From Hygrophila difformis (lineage: Eukaryota; Streptophyta; Magnoliopsida; Lamiales; Acanthaceae): DNA of 64,000 bases. Positions within the stretch are counted from its first letter, which is position 1; each line of letters opens with the position of its first letter. The DNA lies in assembly GCA_030278955.1 (NCBI GenBank), contig JAOANR010000001.1, positions 6,870,874 through 6,934,873 on the forward strand. Reading direction: 5' to 3'. Shown piece after piece: positions 11,536 through 23,400 of the stretch. The translations under genes were made by a program, and so were the position numbers. The notes below the pieces were generated by a model that was not told the origin of the DNA, ran no database searches, and saw only the letters and a program-made list of their open reading frames with translations.

Positions 11536-11791
11536 CTCCCTCCGTATTTGAAAGATGTTAACATTGGCATAGTAAACGCTATTAATTGAGTAACTTTGAT
11601 TCAACTTTTTAACACAGTTACATAAGATAAAACATAGTCAAGTGAGATTTTGTTAGATTCATCTAATCACACCGTTTTATAAAATTAAATTTTTATAATT
11701 TTTTATTTTATAAAATTTGAGGTATTATTCTTTAAAAATATGTATTGGATTGCGTGAAAACATGAAATGTTAGAATTATTTGAATATGGAG
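11536..11791. mobile_element. Stowaway-like MITE, decayed
   Basis: The left end CTCCCTCCGTATTTG is clear and the right end is degraded (GAATATGGAG). The common internal core (GAGATTTTGTTAGATTCATC) is present. Confidence 0.65.
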
Positions 11792-11901
11792 AAAATATAT
11801 GTTAGTGTATTGTCTCACAATTTGCTCATGAAGCTGCCAACTCCCCAACATCACTGGTGCTCCACAATACAAGAAGGCAGCGGAGGCTCAGTTTAGGGAT
11901 T

Positions 11902-13132
11902 GGAAAAAAGGATAAATAGGTCCTTTTTCTTTTCAAAAAATTCAAATCAGTCCTTTTTATATTTTATTACCAAAACAGTCATCTACAAATGCTAATTATG
12001 TTCAAATCAGTCATTTTTTCACTAATTATATTCTAATTGCTGACGTGGCAAGGGTTTTAATTTAAACCTGACACGTGTGCATAATATTAGTCCTTTTCTT
12101 TTATATTTTGCCAATTCAGTCCTAAACTTTTATTTTGTTCTATTTAGTCCTCTACCCCAATCACTCATTTTTATATTAATTGGCCTCAAACCTTTCAAAT
12201 TATATAATTTTAGGCCCAGAACCTTAAATTTTTTTATTATTACTAATCTATTTATCAAATAAATGCACAACATACTTTCATAAATAAAATTAAACACCAA
12301 ACCTCATATATTGGGTTCGACTGCTTTGTTATCGGATCTTTCAAGTACCGGAATTTTACGGACTCTCTCTAATAACCACTCGACCGCAACCGATTGTTCA
12401 TTGGTTTTGGTTTCCTTCAGTAACAATCAACAGAATCTTACTTTGCGTCATACCTTATGATGTAGCAATATTTGAGTAAATGATTTAACTTGAATTTTTG
12501 GAAGGTTATGGATACAGGAAGCCTTGGTTTTATTGAAAAATATTAATATTATTAAAAATATTAAAAAATAGCCTGAATTTTATTGTTCACAAAGTATGAT
12601 TGTGCTGATTGTTGCTGAAGGAAACCAGAACCAATGAACCATCGTTGCGGTCGAGTGGTTATTAGAGAGAGTCTGTAAAATTCCGGTACTTGAAAGACCC
12701 GATAACAAAGCCGTCGAACCCAATATATGAGGTTTGGAGTTTAATTTTATTTACGGAAGTATGTTGGGCATTTATTTGATAAATGTATTAGTAATAATAA
12801 AAAAATTAAGGTTCTGGGCCTGAAATGAAATAATTTGAAAGGTTTGAGGCCAATTAATATAAAAATGAGTGATTGGGGTAGAGGACTAAATAGAACAAAA
12901 TAAAAGTTTATGACTGAATTGACAAAAGATAAAAGAAAAATGACTAATATTATGCACACGCGTCAGGTTTAAATTAAAACCCTTGCCACGTCAGCAATTA
13001 GAATATAATTAGTGAAAAAAGGACTGATTTGAACATAATTAGCATTTGTAGAGGACTGTTTTGGTAATAAAATAGAAAAAGGACTGATTTGAATTTTTTG
13101 AAAATAAAAAGGACCTATTTATCCTTTTTTCC
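11902..13132. mobile_element. MULE-like element with ~530-bp inverted repeats
   Basis: Arms 11902-12432 and 12603-13132 are long, highly similar inverted repeats beginning GGAAAAAAGGATAAATAGG, separated by about 170 bp of AT-rich spacer. The insertion is bounded by an exact 11-bp duplication GTTTAGGGATT (11891-11901, 13133-13143). Long TIRs and a 9-11-bp duplication are the Mutator hallmark. The two matching ORFs in the arms, encoding near-identical hydrophobic peptides, are only a consequence of the inverted repeat. No transposase. Confidence 0.85.
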
Positions 13133-13143
13133 GTTTAGGGATT

Positions 13144-14183
13144 GAAGTCATGTCATTTCATATAATTCCTATGAGGTGCGGAAACTCTCAATAACCATCA
13201 CTTCATCTGAGAGCAGTCGTAGCAATTTTAATGATTTTACTGAGTGCGGCGAGCGTTAGTTAATCATTTTCAAGGGTTCTACTGCTTTATACCATTAAAT
13301 ACCAAAATATTTGAGTTCTTATGAAATTTTATGAAAATAACTTGAAATTGAAATTACCCTTAATATCCTACCTCTATGAATTACATTGGTAAATTAGAAT
13401 TTACATGAGCAGTAAATCAGTAATTTTGCGGCAACAATTATTCCTTCCTCTCCTGTAAATATGCACTTGTGCCTCTGGACTGTGCATATCCTATAACACG
13501 TTTGAGAAACATTTTCTTCTCTTCATGTTCAATAATTTCTCTTTTGTAACCAAACATGGCAACGCAACAATTGCATGGAAATATGGTTATAGTATGTATA
13601 TTTCCCACTCAACTGAGAGAAAAAATTATGCTTAATGATCCAATGATTCCAGACACGTATAAAAGAACATGCTTCAGTTTCTTAACTTTTCAGAGCACAA
13701 AATTTTCAGGGGGTGATTGTTTATTAATTTTTCCAATGTTTGCAGTTGGTCACAAATTTTTTTTTTTGGCATGGGCACCAACTCTTAAATCTAACTGCCC
13801 CTTGAATATTTGCACATGTAGGACATTTCAAGAAAGGGAGAAAGGGTAACTATATAAAACAGGGCTCAAATTGTGCAGAATTGATGAGAAACTCTGATAT
13901 ATGCCCAGAATACACACACACAGAACCTTCACATATGTAACAATGTGCATTCTTTGCATAAATAACAAAAGTTACCGACCAAATGAATCATAGGAGCCTC
14001 GTTAGAAAGGTCCAGGCAGCACTATAAGTTGACAATCATGACATTGGAGACCAGATAAGTATATTACAACAGAACAGATTTAACAAAACTGCAGTTCTAT
14101 GGAACCTTTATCCATCTGCAGAGGCCACTGGTGTTTTAATTTTAGACACGGTACAGCAAACCATTTATTGAGTTGGCAAGATT
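13144..14183. other. spacer and probable 3' UTR, no gene seen
   Basis: No supported gene. The last few hundred bases (about 13900-14183) probably hold the 3' UTR of the DCD gene that ends here on the minus strand. Confidence 0.45.
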
Positions 14184-16104
14184 TTACCTCTGATGCGTTA
14201 GCGAGGGTCCAGCAAAGGAGTAGCGTTGTGAGACTGGTGCAGATGCCTCGCCTGGGGGCCAAGATGGCTCGCGAGTCCTCAGCGAATATGGCATATGATT
14301 GAAGTCAGACTGTTCACCCAATGAGTAGGATCCAACAAAGACTCGTTCACCACCAGGAATTGGTCTTCCTTGGTTTATTTCGCTGGTGTAAGCTTCCCTG
14401 CTGGGCAGAGGGTAGGGATCTGCTGGAGCTGTGGTTGACCTCGGCATTGCCAGATACCGATTGACCAATGATGTGGTGCTCTCGGCGTAAGGGTCGCATA
14501 CATCAACAGAGTTTTGGACAATCCTAGGAGGAGCTATGTTTGGAATTTGCTGGGGGACTCTGAGACCGTATGTACGGTACTCCATTTCAGATGGAAAGTT
14601 AGGAGTAGAAAGGGCTTCTTGCTTCCGTACTCCTGTATCAATACCAGACGAAGACGGGTTCCTCAGGAAGTGCTTTAGCTCTTGATCAAGTATGCTGCGT
14701 TCCACAGGGTGGCCAACTTCGCCGCGATTTGTTGCTGACGCGATAGGCTTTCTTTGCTGAAGGCCATTATTTCTGTACTCTTGCTCAGTAAGATACAATG
14801 AATCTCGAGGAGGAGCTAAATTTGGAATGCCATGGTGGTCAACAAGTTGATTCTCAACGTGCAAAGGGATGGGGGTTCTTCTGGAGTCAGGGACCCCATA
14901 ATCATTTGGATATCCTTCTGTCAACAGAACTGGTGGTTGAACTGGGCCGGATATTGGATTGCCTTCTACACCTAGAGGTCTGCCGTGTTGATGCAACCAT
15001 GGGCTAGGACGGAACATGCCTATCAAATTTTTCACCTGCATAGAAAAGAAAGGCCGTACTTACAAAGAAGAAAATATCAGACAAATATAAGAACAGATCT
15101 GTATCATCTCAAAAAAAAAAAAGCACAGAAATTGTATCATCTCAAAGTTAAGAACAGAAACTAAATCATCTTTGTACTTGTTTCACGGTCAACTCGTTCT
15201 TAAACTTGTGTGTTCTTTCATCGTAGCTTTCTTTAATTGCTTTCTTAAACATGCTTTCAGGTAGTGGAAGACACTCCTCTATAACAGCAAAGCGGACCTG
15301 AGTAACACAAAATCATGGTTTAACACTTTGCAAAACTAAGGAGAAAAGGATAATAAATATTATAGAAAGAGCGAGAGAAACCTGAGCTGGGAACCCCCCA
15401 CCAAAAGCTGTAGGTTCAATTTTCATGCCACCAGCGGAAGATGCCTCAAAGATTCCATACAGGAGCTTGAGATCATAATCATAGAGGAAGAGTTTAAGTC
15501 CTGGCTTGATGTTCAACACTACATCTCTTTTGCCAGCTGGGTTTCCCATTAGTTGGTAATTGAAACAATCTGCTTTAGTTTTATTATTGCACATAAATAT
15601 TAATCCACCAAGCTTTGTCTCAGATTCATCATTTCTTGCCTCCTTGTTTTCCTGCCTGTCATGGGATATCCCCTTCTCTTTTTTCTCTGGACGTGATTCA
15701 AAATGGTTCTCAGAAATTTTTGGATCCTCATTACCTTTTCCTTCATTGTTTTCCTTTCTCTTCCTCGTATGAAACGTTTCATTTTGAGTTTTATTACCAG
15801 TGGACTTGACTTCCTTGGTTTCCTTGGAGCTCTGAACAGATGATTTGCTTCCAACTTGAGGGTTTACCCTATCAAGCTTAAGCCATGTACAAGGCTTTTT
15901 CTTTGGAGGGTTTGGAATAGACTCTTTCGCATCAGCCCCCGGTTTATCTTCTTCAACTATTTTCTTGTCAGAGACAGCCTCTTGTGACGTCTTGGTATTC
16001 TGAGAAACTTCTTTCTTTTTTCTTAGTGGTTTATTCTCTGAAACAGCCTGTTTTGAAGTAGATTTGGTGGATAATAAACGACTTCTTGTTTTTGCAGGAG
16101 CCAT
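14184..16104 (-). CDS. DCD-domain (development and cell death) protein
   Basis: Three coding exons (16104-15382, 15297-15178, 15035-14184), phase-consistent, 564 aa. Residues 1-165 are Lys/Glu-rich and probably disordered. The DCD domain spans about 166-290 and is split over all three exons: [42 protein letters not shown] and the closing VKNLIGMF. The C-terminal 270 residues are Pro/Ser/Tyr-rich with no known fold. DCD proteins are plant-specific and linked to stress and hypersensitive cell death; the biochemical role of this one is unknown. The start is the first ATG after an acceptor at 16129; upstream codons in that exon are in frame but lack a Met. A GC-rich leader exon probably lies near 17050-17300. 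The start-codon region is tandemly duplicated (see 16101-16348). Confidence 0.85.
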
Positions 16105-16348
16105 ATTCTTAAGGCTCCAATTGAGATGCTGCAAATATACTAATTTAGTTAAGCAATTAATGTTCAGGCAGATTACAAGAAACTACAACAGTTAACACGG
16201 TCTACACGCACAACGTGTATCCACCATATTCTTAAGGCTCCAATTGAGATGCTGAAAATATACTAATTTAGTAAGCAATTAATGTTCAGGCAGATTACAA
16301 GAAACAACAAAAGTTAAAAGTTACATCCATAACGGTCTACACGCACGT
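16101..16348. repeat. tandem duplication over the DCD start exon
   Basis: Two direct copies of about 122 bp start CCATATTCTTAAGGCTCC at 16101 and 16223. Each contains the splice acceptor and the ATG-bearing exon start, then intron sequence up to a short GGTCTACACGCAC block. The duplication junctions share CCATA. The upstream copy could act as a cryptic exon. Confidence 0.8.
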
Positions 16349-16452
16349 GTATCCACCATACACATGTACAGGTCGAACATCCTCGAATAATAAAGGGTCG
16401 GACCACTAGACACGTGTACAGTGGATACACACTTGTGCACGTTAGACCGTTA
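16330..16452. mobile_element. small palindromic MITE
   Basis: A 123-bp element with TIRs TAACGGTCTA...TAGACCGTTA. Homology continues inward as CACGTGTATCCAC and its inverted partner. It lies in the 5' intron of the DCD gene. A truncated piece of the same end lies at about 16193-16224 as part of the tandem duplication. Confidence 0.7.
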
Positions 16453-17049
16453 ATGTCAGGAGCTACAAGCAGTCTGCAACACACTTTCTGGGTAACAATT
16501 AACAATGTGTTAAATATGGACTTACTTCAGTTTATGTAAATATTCTTTCTCAGCACAATCATTTGCACAAGTGTTTCCGGAAAAAAAGTCACAAAAACCA
16601 CCCAGATGATATACATCATCAAACAGTCAGATTGTCCAATACAAGGCCTGGATGCATTTACCCCACATTTGACAGGTATTTATAGAAAAACTTACACTGA
16701 TTTCAAATACACATAAAGTTTAGCTATCAAGCAAAACAGGTAATGGATAGTGATTTCAAGCATCATGATTCTAAATTTTTCAGGTTTTTCTTCCTATCAA
16801 TGTAAGGCACAATGGACATTACTTGTTCCATAGTAAATAGTATTATCACTTTCTTCACCCTAAAGTCAAACGATCATTCTTATAATCGAGTACTATTCAG
16901 TACATCTGCTATTGAGTTATTTTCCAGTTGGTCTTTGGGACACACACACACAAGCAATTTGTCGCACATATATATGACATTAATCATCCCCTGAATTTCA
17001 CGGCAACATTCATAAACAAATAATCAAACAGGGATTTAAAATAAATAAA

Positions 17050-17300
17050 TAAAAAAAGAATGATAAATTACTGTTCAATAATCGCCCGATCGCCGCTGCT
17101 TCCTCCTCTAAGGAACTCCACCCGAAACCCCAAGCGAACACCGCCACCGAAGCGGATCTGCAAATTCCCGGCGTAAACACGTACAACTCGGATTGACGCA
17201 GCCCGAAGGCGATTTATGTAGATAATTCACGCTACGTTGACCTTCGAAGTTGAGAAATTGACACCCAGGCTGCTACCGCCGCAGGTTTGTAGGCGAGCGA
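17050..17300 (-). other. probable leader exon/promoter of DCD gene
   Basis: A locally GC-rich, non-repetitive stretch upstream of the DCD gene in a very AT-rich setting, matching the look of a 5' UTR exon. No ORF. Inference only. Confidence 0.4.
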
Positions 17301-17464
17301 AAGAAAAAGGTTAAGAGGAGAAGGAAGCTGATAAACAATAATAAGGTTAAAATTGAGGAAAGAGGAACTGTTTTAGCCCATAGAGTATAATTTATAAATA
17401 TCGGCTTATGGTTACCGACTTTAAAAAGGGAAAAAAATATAGTATAATTTTTCTTTTTTTCTTA

Positions 17465-17580
17465 TTAAAGGGATTAATGGGAGTTGTGAAAATTCATGTC
17501 ACACAAATTAAAAAAATAAAAAGGTAGGGACAAAGGGTCTTTGGAAACTTACCACTAGAATAAATACGCAACCCCAATAA
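17465..17580 (-). mobile_element. SINE family A, internally deleted relic
   Basis: The minus strand starts GGGGTTGCGTATTTATTCTAGTGGTAAG and retains the body and tail end (AATTTGTGTGACATGAATTT), aligning with 34385-34570. The B-box region is lost. Confidence 0.55.
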
Positions 17581-17834
17581 ATAAATTATTTTGTTTTGTT
17601 TAACAGCCATTTAAGGTTAGGAACTAAAAATTATTTTTATTGGTTGATTAAAAAATTGTACTCCCTCCGTTTTTTTATCCTATCCATTTCTTTCCTGCAC
17701 ATAATTCAATACTCATTTTTAATTATTAATAACTAAAATTATACACAAGTAAAAAATTATAAAAATTTAATATTCTAAAATTATACAATTAGGCGAATCC
17801 AAACAATATCTCACTTGACTATGTTTATATTATA

Positions 17835-18102
17835 CTTCCTCCATTTGTTTATATTTGCTCCATTGAGGAAATGGCCACTATTCACATAATTTCTTTTATT
17901 TAAAGTTTTATTATAGTTATACAAGTTAAAATATAGTTAAGTGGAATCTTGTTAGATTCGTCTCGTCTTAATGTCTTATAGTTTTTAAATATCGAACTTT
18001 TATAATTTTTACTTGTACTGAATTTGAGTTATTAATGGTTTAAAACGTGCATTAGACTGCGTTCTGGGTGGACCCGGAATAAAATTTTAAAAGCAGAGGA
18101 AG
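17835..18102. mobile_element. Stowaway-like MITE nested in another
   Basis: Ends CTTCCTCCATTTG and AGCAGAGGAAG with TA at both sides. It carries the common core (TGGAATCTTGTTAGATTCGTC). Confidence 0.75.
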
Positions 18103-18172
18103 TATAAATGTATTAAAAAGTTAAATCAAACGTATTCAATGAACAATATTAACTATGTAAATGGTAAACATA

Positions 18173-18390
18173 TTAAGGCTTCGTTTGGTAAATAAATAGA
18201 GTTTAGAGTTTAGAGTTTGGTTTCATAGATTAGAGTTTAGCTTCAGATGTTAGAGTTCTCAAAACCATGATTTGTGGAGAAAATTAGCGATTCCAAATCA
18301 TATATTTTTGGGAAAACAAACAGATATGAATCTCGTAGAGTTGTGAATGGACTTTTAGCGTTTGAACCGCTTGTTCCAAACGGGGCCTAA
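18173..18390. mobile_element. hAT-like MITE (family 3)
   Basis: Imperfect ends TTAAGGCTTCGTTTGG and CCAAACGGGGCCTAA, a familiar plant hAT-MITE terminus, with TAGAGTTTAGAGTTT repeats inside. No convincing 8-bp duplication. Confidence 0.6.
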
Positions 18391-18998
18391 AAAGCGGAGG
18401 AAGTATATTGGTTGATTAGAGAAAGAGGCAGTTGTTTAATTAAATTCTAGCTCGGGTTACCAACTTATTTTTCTTGTGTATTTTTTACAAAATAAAAAAT
18501 TATAAATGTTGTTTCATCGGGAAAAAAATATAAATGTTGTGGCTACTAGCACGCAATTAATCCATCTATTGATCTATATTTGGCTTATTTGGATATAACA
18601 CCCCCCCCCCCCTTTTTTTAATATATCTTTACCATTTGCATAGTTGATACTATTAATTAAATAACTTTGATCAACTTTTTAGGATTGTTGTGTAAGATAA
18701 AACATTGTCAATTTAGATCTTGTTGGATTCGTCTAATCCTGTAGTTTTACAATATCAAAATTTTTTCAATTTTTACTTGTATATAATTCGAGTTATTAAT
18801 AATTAAAAACGTATATTAGAATGAATAAGTGGAGAAGTTAAAAAAAACACACGGAAAGAGTAGCATATAATAGTTGTGACCATGAGTAGCAGATCTAGTA
18901 GTAGTAGATTTGATCAAATATACTTCAAAATCTACCATATTAAAAATTAGCATATTGATTCAGATATGCTCTCCAATATATCACTTACCAAACAAATA

Positions 18999-19259
18999 CT
19001 ATCTCCGTCTCGGAATAATCTTTACGGATCCACTTTTCACACAATACAATGCATATTTTAAATCATGAATAACTCAAGTTCGGTACAAATAAAAAATTAT
19101 AAGGGTTTGATATTTAAAAACTACACGACGGGACGAATCTAACACGATCATATTTGACTATATTTTAACTTCTATAACTATAATAAAACTTTAAGTGAAA
19201 GTAAGTGTGTGAATAGTAACAAATTACTTAATATTAAGATTTTTCCGAAACAAATGAAG
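18999..19259. mobile_element. Stowaway-like MITE, 260-bp class
   Basis: Ends CTATCTCCGTCTCGG and CCGAAACAAATGAAG between TA dinucleotides, with the shared core. A more degraded relative (no clear ends) lies at about 18600-18870, starting with a run of 14 C. Confidence 0.7.
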
Positions 19260-19549
19260 TATATACATTGATCAAACATACTAAAGTAAACAATATGATA
19301 TATGCTCTCTAATATAATTACAATCAAACAAGCCAGCATATACTATATGCTCTTTAATACTTCATAATTGCAACCAAACAAGCCCAATATCTTATCTTTA
19401 GTACAGTATGTACTAGAGTTTTTGCCTTTTGGGTTATGCTACAAATTGATGAATGTTTACTTAAGTACAACGTGACTCTGGGTCGTGGTTTGGGCTATGT
19501 TTTACTACTATGAGTTAAAAGAGGCGTTGCATTTCATATAATTTAAATA

Positions 19550-19813
19550 CTTCCTCCGTTTTTTTTTTTTTTAGGTTACATTTCTCATTTGTACGTATGA
19601 CAATGCATATTTTCAACAACTAATAACTCAAAATTCGATACAAGTAAAATTTCTAAAATTTTATATTTAAAACTACAAGATGAGACGAATCCAACAAGAT
19701 CTCACTTGGCTATATTTTATTTTCTATAACTATAACAAAAATAGAAGTCAAATTGTTACAATGAACAGTAAAAGAAAGTCAAAACGTAACTTAAAAAAAA
19801 AAAACGGAGGAAG
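19550..19813. mobile_element. Stowaway-like MITE, 260-bp class
   Basis: Ends CTTCCTCCGTTTTT and AAAAAACGGAGGAAG, with the common core GACGAATCCAACAAGATCTC. TA precedes the left end; the right flank is TGA. Confidence 0.8.
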
Positions 19814-20490
19814 TGAAGTATTATCTTTATCAACTCTCATATGGTACGTAGGGAATAAAGCCATAATCAAACATCCATATTAATATAGTATATTTTACAA
19901 CCGTATTAGTATGAGCAATTGTAGTAAAGTTCTATTTTTTGAGTTGGAAAGCTTTTCCCATCTTGAACCTGGACACCATTCCTTTGTATTTGAACCATAG
20001 GAATACAAAATTGGCATATTTGGCTTGTGGCAATGACAAAAAAGCAGTTAACTTGTATCAAAACAAGAAAAAATGGTGAATAATCGATTAAAGGTTCTTG
20101 TAATATGCAATGGCAAAACTTTCAAGATTCTGCGCATTTTACACAAGCTCGCAACATATTTCTGGGTTAAATACCAATTCCTGGAAGCAATTATGGGCAC
20201 ACAGCCTTCAGTTCATCAGGCAATCGTTTGTGTTTGACAAGGCAAACAATGGTGATTGGCAGAGGCCATGTTGCACTTTCTCTTCCGGAGCAGAGCCGAG
20301 GAGCTATCTGCCATAAAATCCTTGAAAAGCTCATACCTGAGAAGCAAGCAGTTTTGTAAGGACAGCATAAGGAGCAAATTTCAGACATTGAAAAACGCTG
20401 TGAATAGAGATGAGAGATGGAATCAATTGGCAATATAGGAAAGCTAGTTGAAAGTTTGTGGAGGCCATTGAACTTCAACTAGAGGAGTTT
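19814..20490. other. probable 3' flank of the BRCT gene
   Basis: Single-copy-looking sequence downstream of the BRCT stop codon, probably 3' UTR in its right part. Short ORFs on both strands show no family resemblance. Confidence 0.4.
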
Positions 20491-23400
20491 TCACTTCACT
20501 GACCTCCCATATTCCAGCTTCTGCGTTACAATTCCATTCAACAAAAGCTCGGAATCATAGATTGAAGCACCTACAGATAGAAAGGTTACACAATTTTATT
20601 GTTATAGAAAATATATAATAGTATAATTTTTCAATTGAAGGTACACACACTCGTGCGCAGGCACACCTTTTTCAAGAAAAGGTAAGCAAATTTTGTAGTC
20701 TTCTTCACATGAGAGAATTAATAGATCCTCAGGAACTGCCTTATCCTCTATTTTGGCTTTTGGCATACTTAAGACTACCTGAGAAACATTTCATAGAGAA
20801 TCAAGTTCAGAATGTTGCAGCTGTCTTAAATGATCGTTGTCGTGATGGATAGAAGAATGCGACCACTAGTCTGAAACACTGTGCAAGCATCTGAGAGCTC
20901 AAAGATCAAATTTTACACAGTTCTTTTTTACGTAAATGAAAACTATGCAACTTTGAAATCTCAATATGGTATTGGTATGTCTTACTCTTTTTTCAGACTC
21001 TAATGCTCATTGCAATGAAGAGGTCTTATTGAAGATAGGAGTAAAAAAGCAAATAAAATCCAGCATGTACACACCTGCCCACGAACAGCCTTCACCAAAC
21101 CAGTTATCACATCCAAACTAGGTTTCACGTTGGGGGTCATCATGACTGTGCGCCCCTGTCGATCAACAAATATATTAACTATTCACAAAATACCTTGAGT
21201 GTGAAGTATAATCTGTTTCAATGCACATGTATTCATTACCTTTAAAAGCGGCCACTGCCTTGCGTGATCAAGTGAAACACACATGTTGAATCCAATTTCT
21301 TTTTCTTTTTTCTCATCCCTAAGGATGTAAGCTTTTTCGTCAACAACATAGCCGGCTTGTTCACAGTTCTCGAGCCATAAGCGTGTCACAACAGGTTTCC
21401 CCAGAGCAATGGCTTCCAACAAATTCCTTGTTCTAACAAATCCACCAGTTACAAAATGTGTTGCATCTGCACAACATGATGTAATGAGAAGACCTAGCTT
21501 TGCCACAATCTGCCAGAAAGATTACATTTCAGTGAAAATATAAGATATGGTCACCAAATTTGTGGCAGAAGAGTACCTTTTTCTGTTTCTTGAGTATGCT
21601 CGGCTTTAAGTTCTGGCTGAACAAGATGCAAACCTTGTTCATAGCCCTTCGCCTTCTTGAATCCTTTGGGAGGAAATCCGGTAGTGACTCTGCATAGCCC
21701 AATCTTGCAAGCTCCTTCATTAGGGGAGACTTGGAGAAATAGTTGCATGATCGATCTACATTATCACCACCCTCGAGATCTTGCAAGGCCACAGAGTGTT
21801 CATTAGACCACTTATGCGACTTCATGTTATCTTTCGATTTATCACAATGGTTTGATGGTTTGGGAGTATCACAAAATGAATTGCCATTTAATGATGGAGA
21901 CCATGAATCAGAGAAGGATTTGCGTCGCCTAGTATAAACTAGAAGTCCTCCTACCCTTTTTTGTGCTCCCATAATTCCTATGCAATGTTTCCCCACAGAA
22001 TTCTCAACTGTCACACTTGGAGAGCACTGGTTACTTGATCTAATAGAATGGCATGGGGCAGCTTTATGTGTTCTTTCCAGTTTTGGATAGCTCCAAAGGT
22101 TTAGTTTTGAAAGAGTCTTGTCAGCCACCTCCCGGTTACCATTGTCATCGCTATTTTCCGAATCTGCTTTCAATCCAAAACCAGAATTCAAGTTCAAGCA
22201 GTCCCCTTTACTTGCCCTTTTGTGAGCAGCATCATGTAAATGAATAATCTCCCTTGGCTCGTTGGGAGATTCCAAATTAATCACATCAACAGCCTTTTTC
22301 GGTTTTCTACTATGGATAGAATTATGTTTTTGAACATCTTTTAAGATATCTCTTCCCTGAAAACCATTAACCTCCTGCTTCGAAGTGACATCATAAGGCC
22401 CTCTACATTTGCCATCCATTCTGTCTTCTGACTTTCCGTCATTCAAGTCTTTCATAATCCTTAGATTTTCAGTCCTCATCTTTTTGCTTGGAGGCAACCG
22501 AGCAGCAATTCCCCTCCGGACCTCAGATTGGTTTGAAGCTGAGAAACATTGGTTCCTGAACCAACTTGGAGCAATCTTCACACACCTTGAACGTTTACGT
22601 TTGCATCTCCAACCTAGAAAGGCCTCCCCAGGATAGACAACTTTATTTGATTTACTTTCCTTATAGGCAACATCAGAGGACTTGTTGCAATAACTTTGCT
22701 GACCAAAACTAGGATCAAGAATGGGAGTCGCATGTAGCAATGCTTCCATAGCTTCAGCAGCAATTTGAGTGTCTAGGCCAATATCCAACGAATCTGGTGT
22801 AAGTCCCAATTGTTCACATCTAAGGTTAGAAAAGCCTGTTTCTAATGGATCATTCGACCCCACATGATCATTTTCGACACAAATGGTGGAATATGATCCC
22901 ATTTTATTTCTGACCTTGGATTTCAGTGATTTTACATCTAAATCATTGGCACCCGATAAATTTCCACTGAAATCCTCAAATGATTGCAGACCTGATACCA
23001 TTGCCTTTTCCAAATTTTCATGGTAAGATGATAGATGAACCAACGAATCCTTGTTCATTCTTGTGGATGTGTACTCATTCTTCTCTATTTCTTCTGTACC
23101 CCAGTCATAAGCTATTAGGTTGCAATCAGCAGAACCACGGTTTATTCTACTTGCTAAACGTTGGGAACCTTTTGACCACAAAGTGGGAGGTGATTTTATC
23201 CTGTTACCTTTTCGACTTTCATATTCTTTATCAAAGCTTAAGTTAGTGACAGAAAGGTAGTGATCAACAAACTCCAGAACCTTCTCATGTGTTTCGGAAA
23301 TCTCTGGAGTGTAATTTGATTCATGCTCCATATTAATGTAATCAGACTCATGTGAAAGCAACTTACTCTTTTCAAGTACATTGCCTGGCAGACTTTCTCT

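Larger units (their letters stand above)
17661..18403. mobile_element. Stowaway-like MITE split by two insertions
   Basis: The left end CTCCCTCCGTTTTT (17661) and right end AAAGCGGAGGAAG (18403) belong to one element. Its sequence runs to about 17830, is interrupted by a second MITE (17835-18102), resumes (TTAAATCAAACG...TGAACAATATT), and is interrupted again by a hAT-like element at 18173-18390. Confidence 0.65.

Noticed and set aside
12077..12959. Two ORFs encoding near-identical hydrophobic peptides on opposite strands
   Set aside because: They are mirror images within the long inverted repeat of 11902-13132; no other coding evidence.
18600..18614. Run of 14 C followed by T run
   Set aside because: Simple homopolymer, probably slippage at a degraded MITE end.
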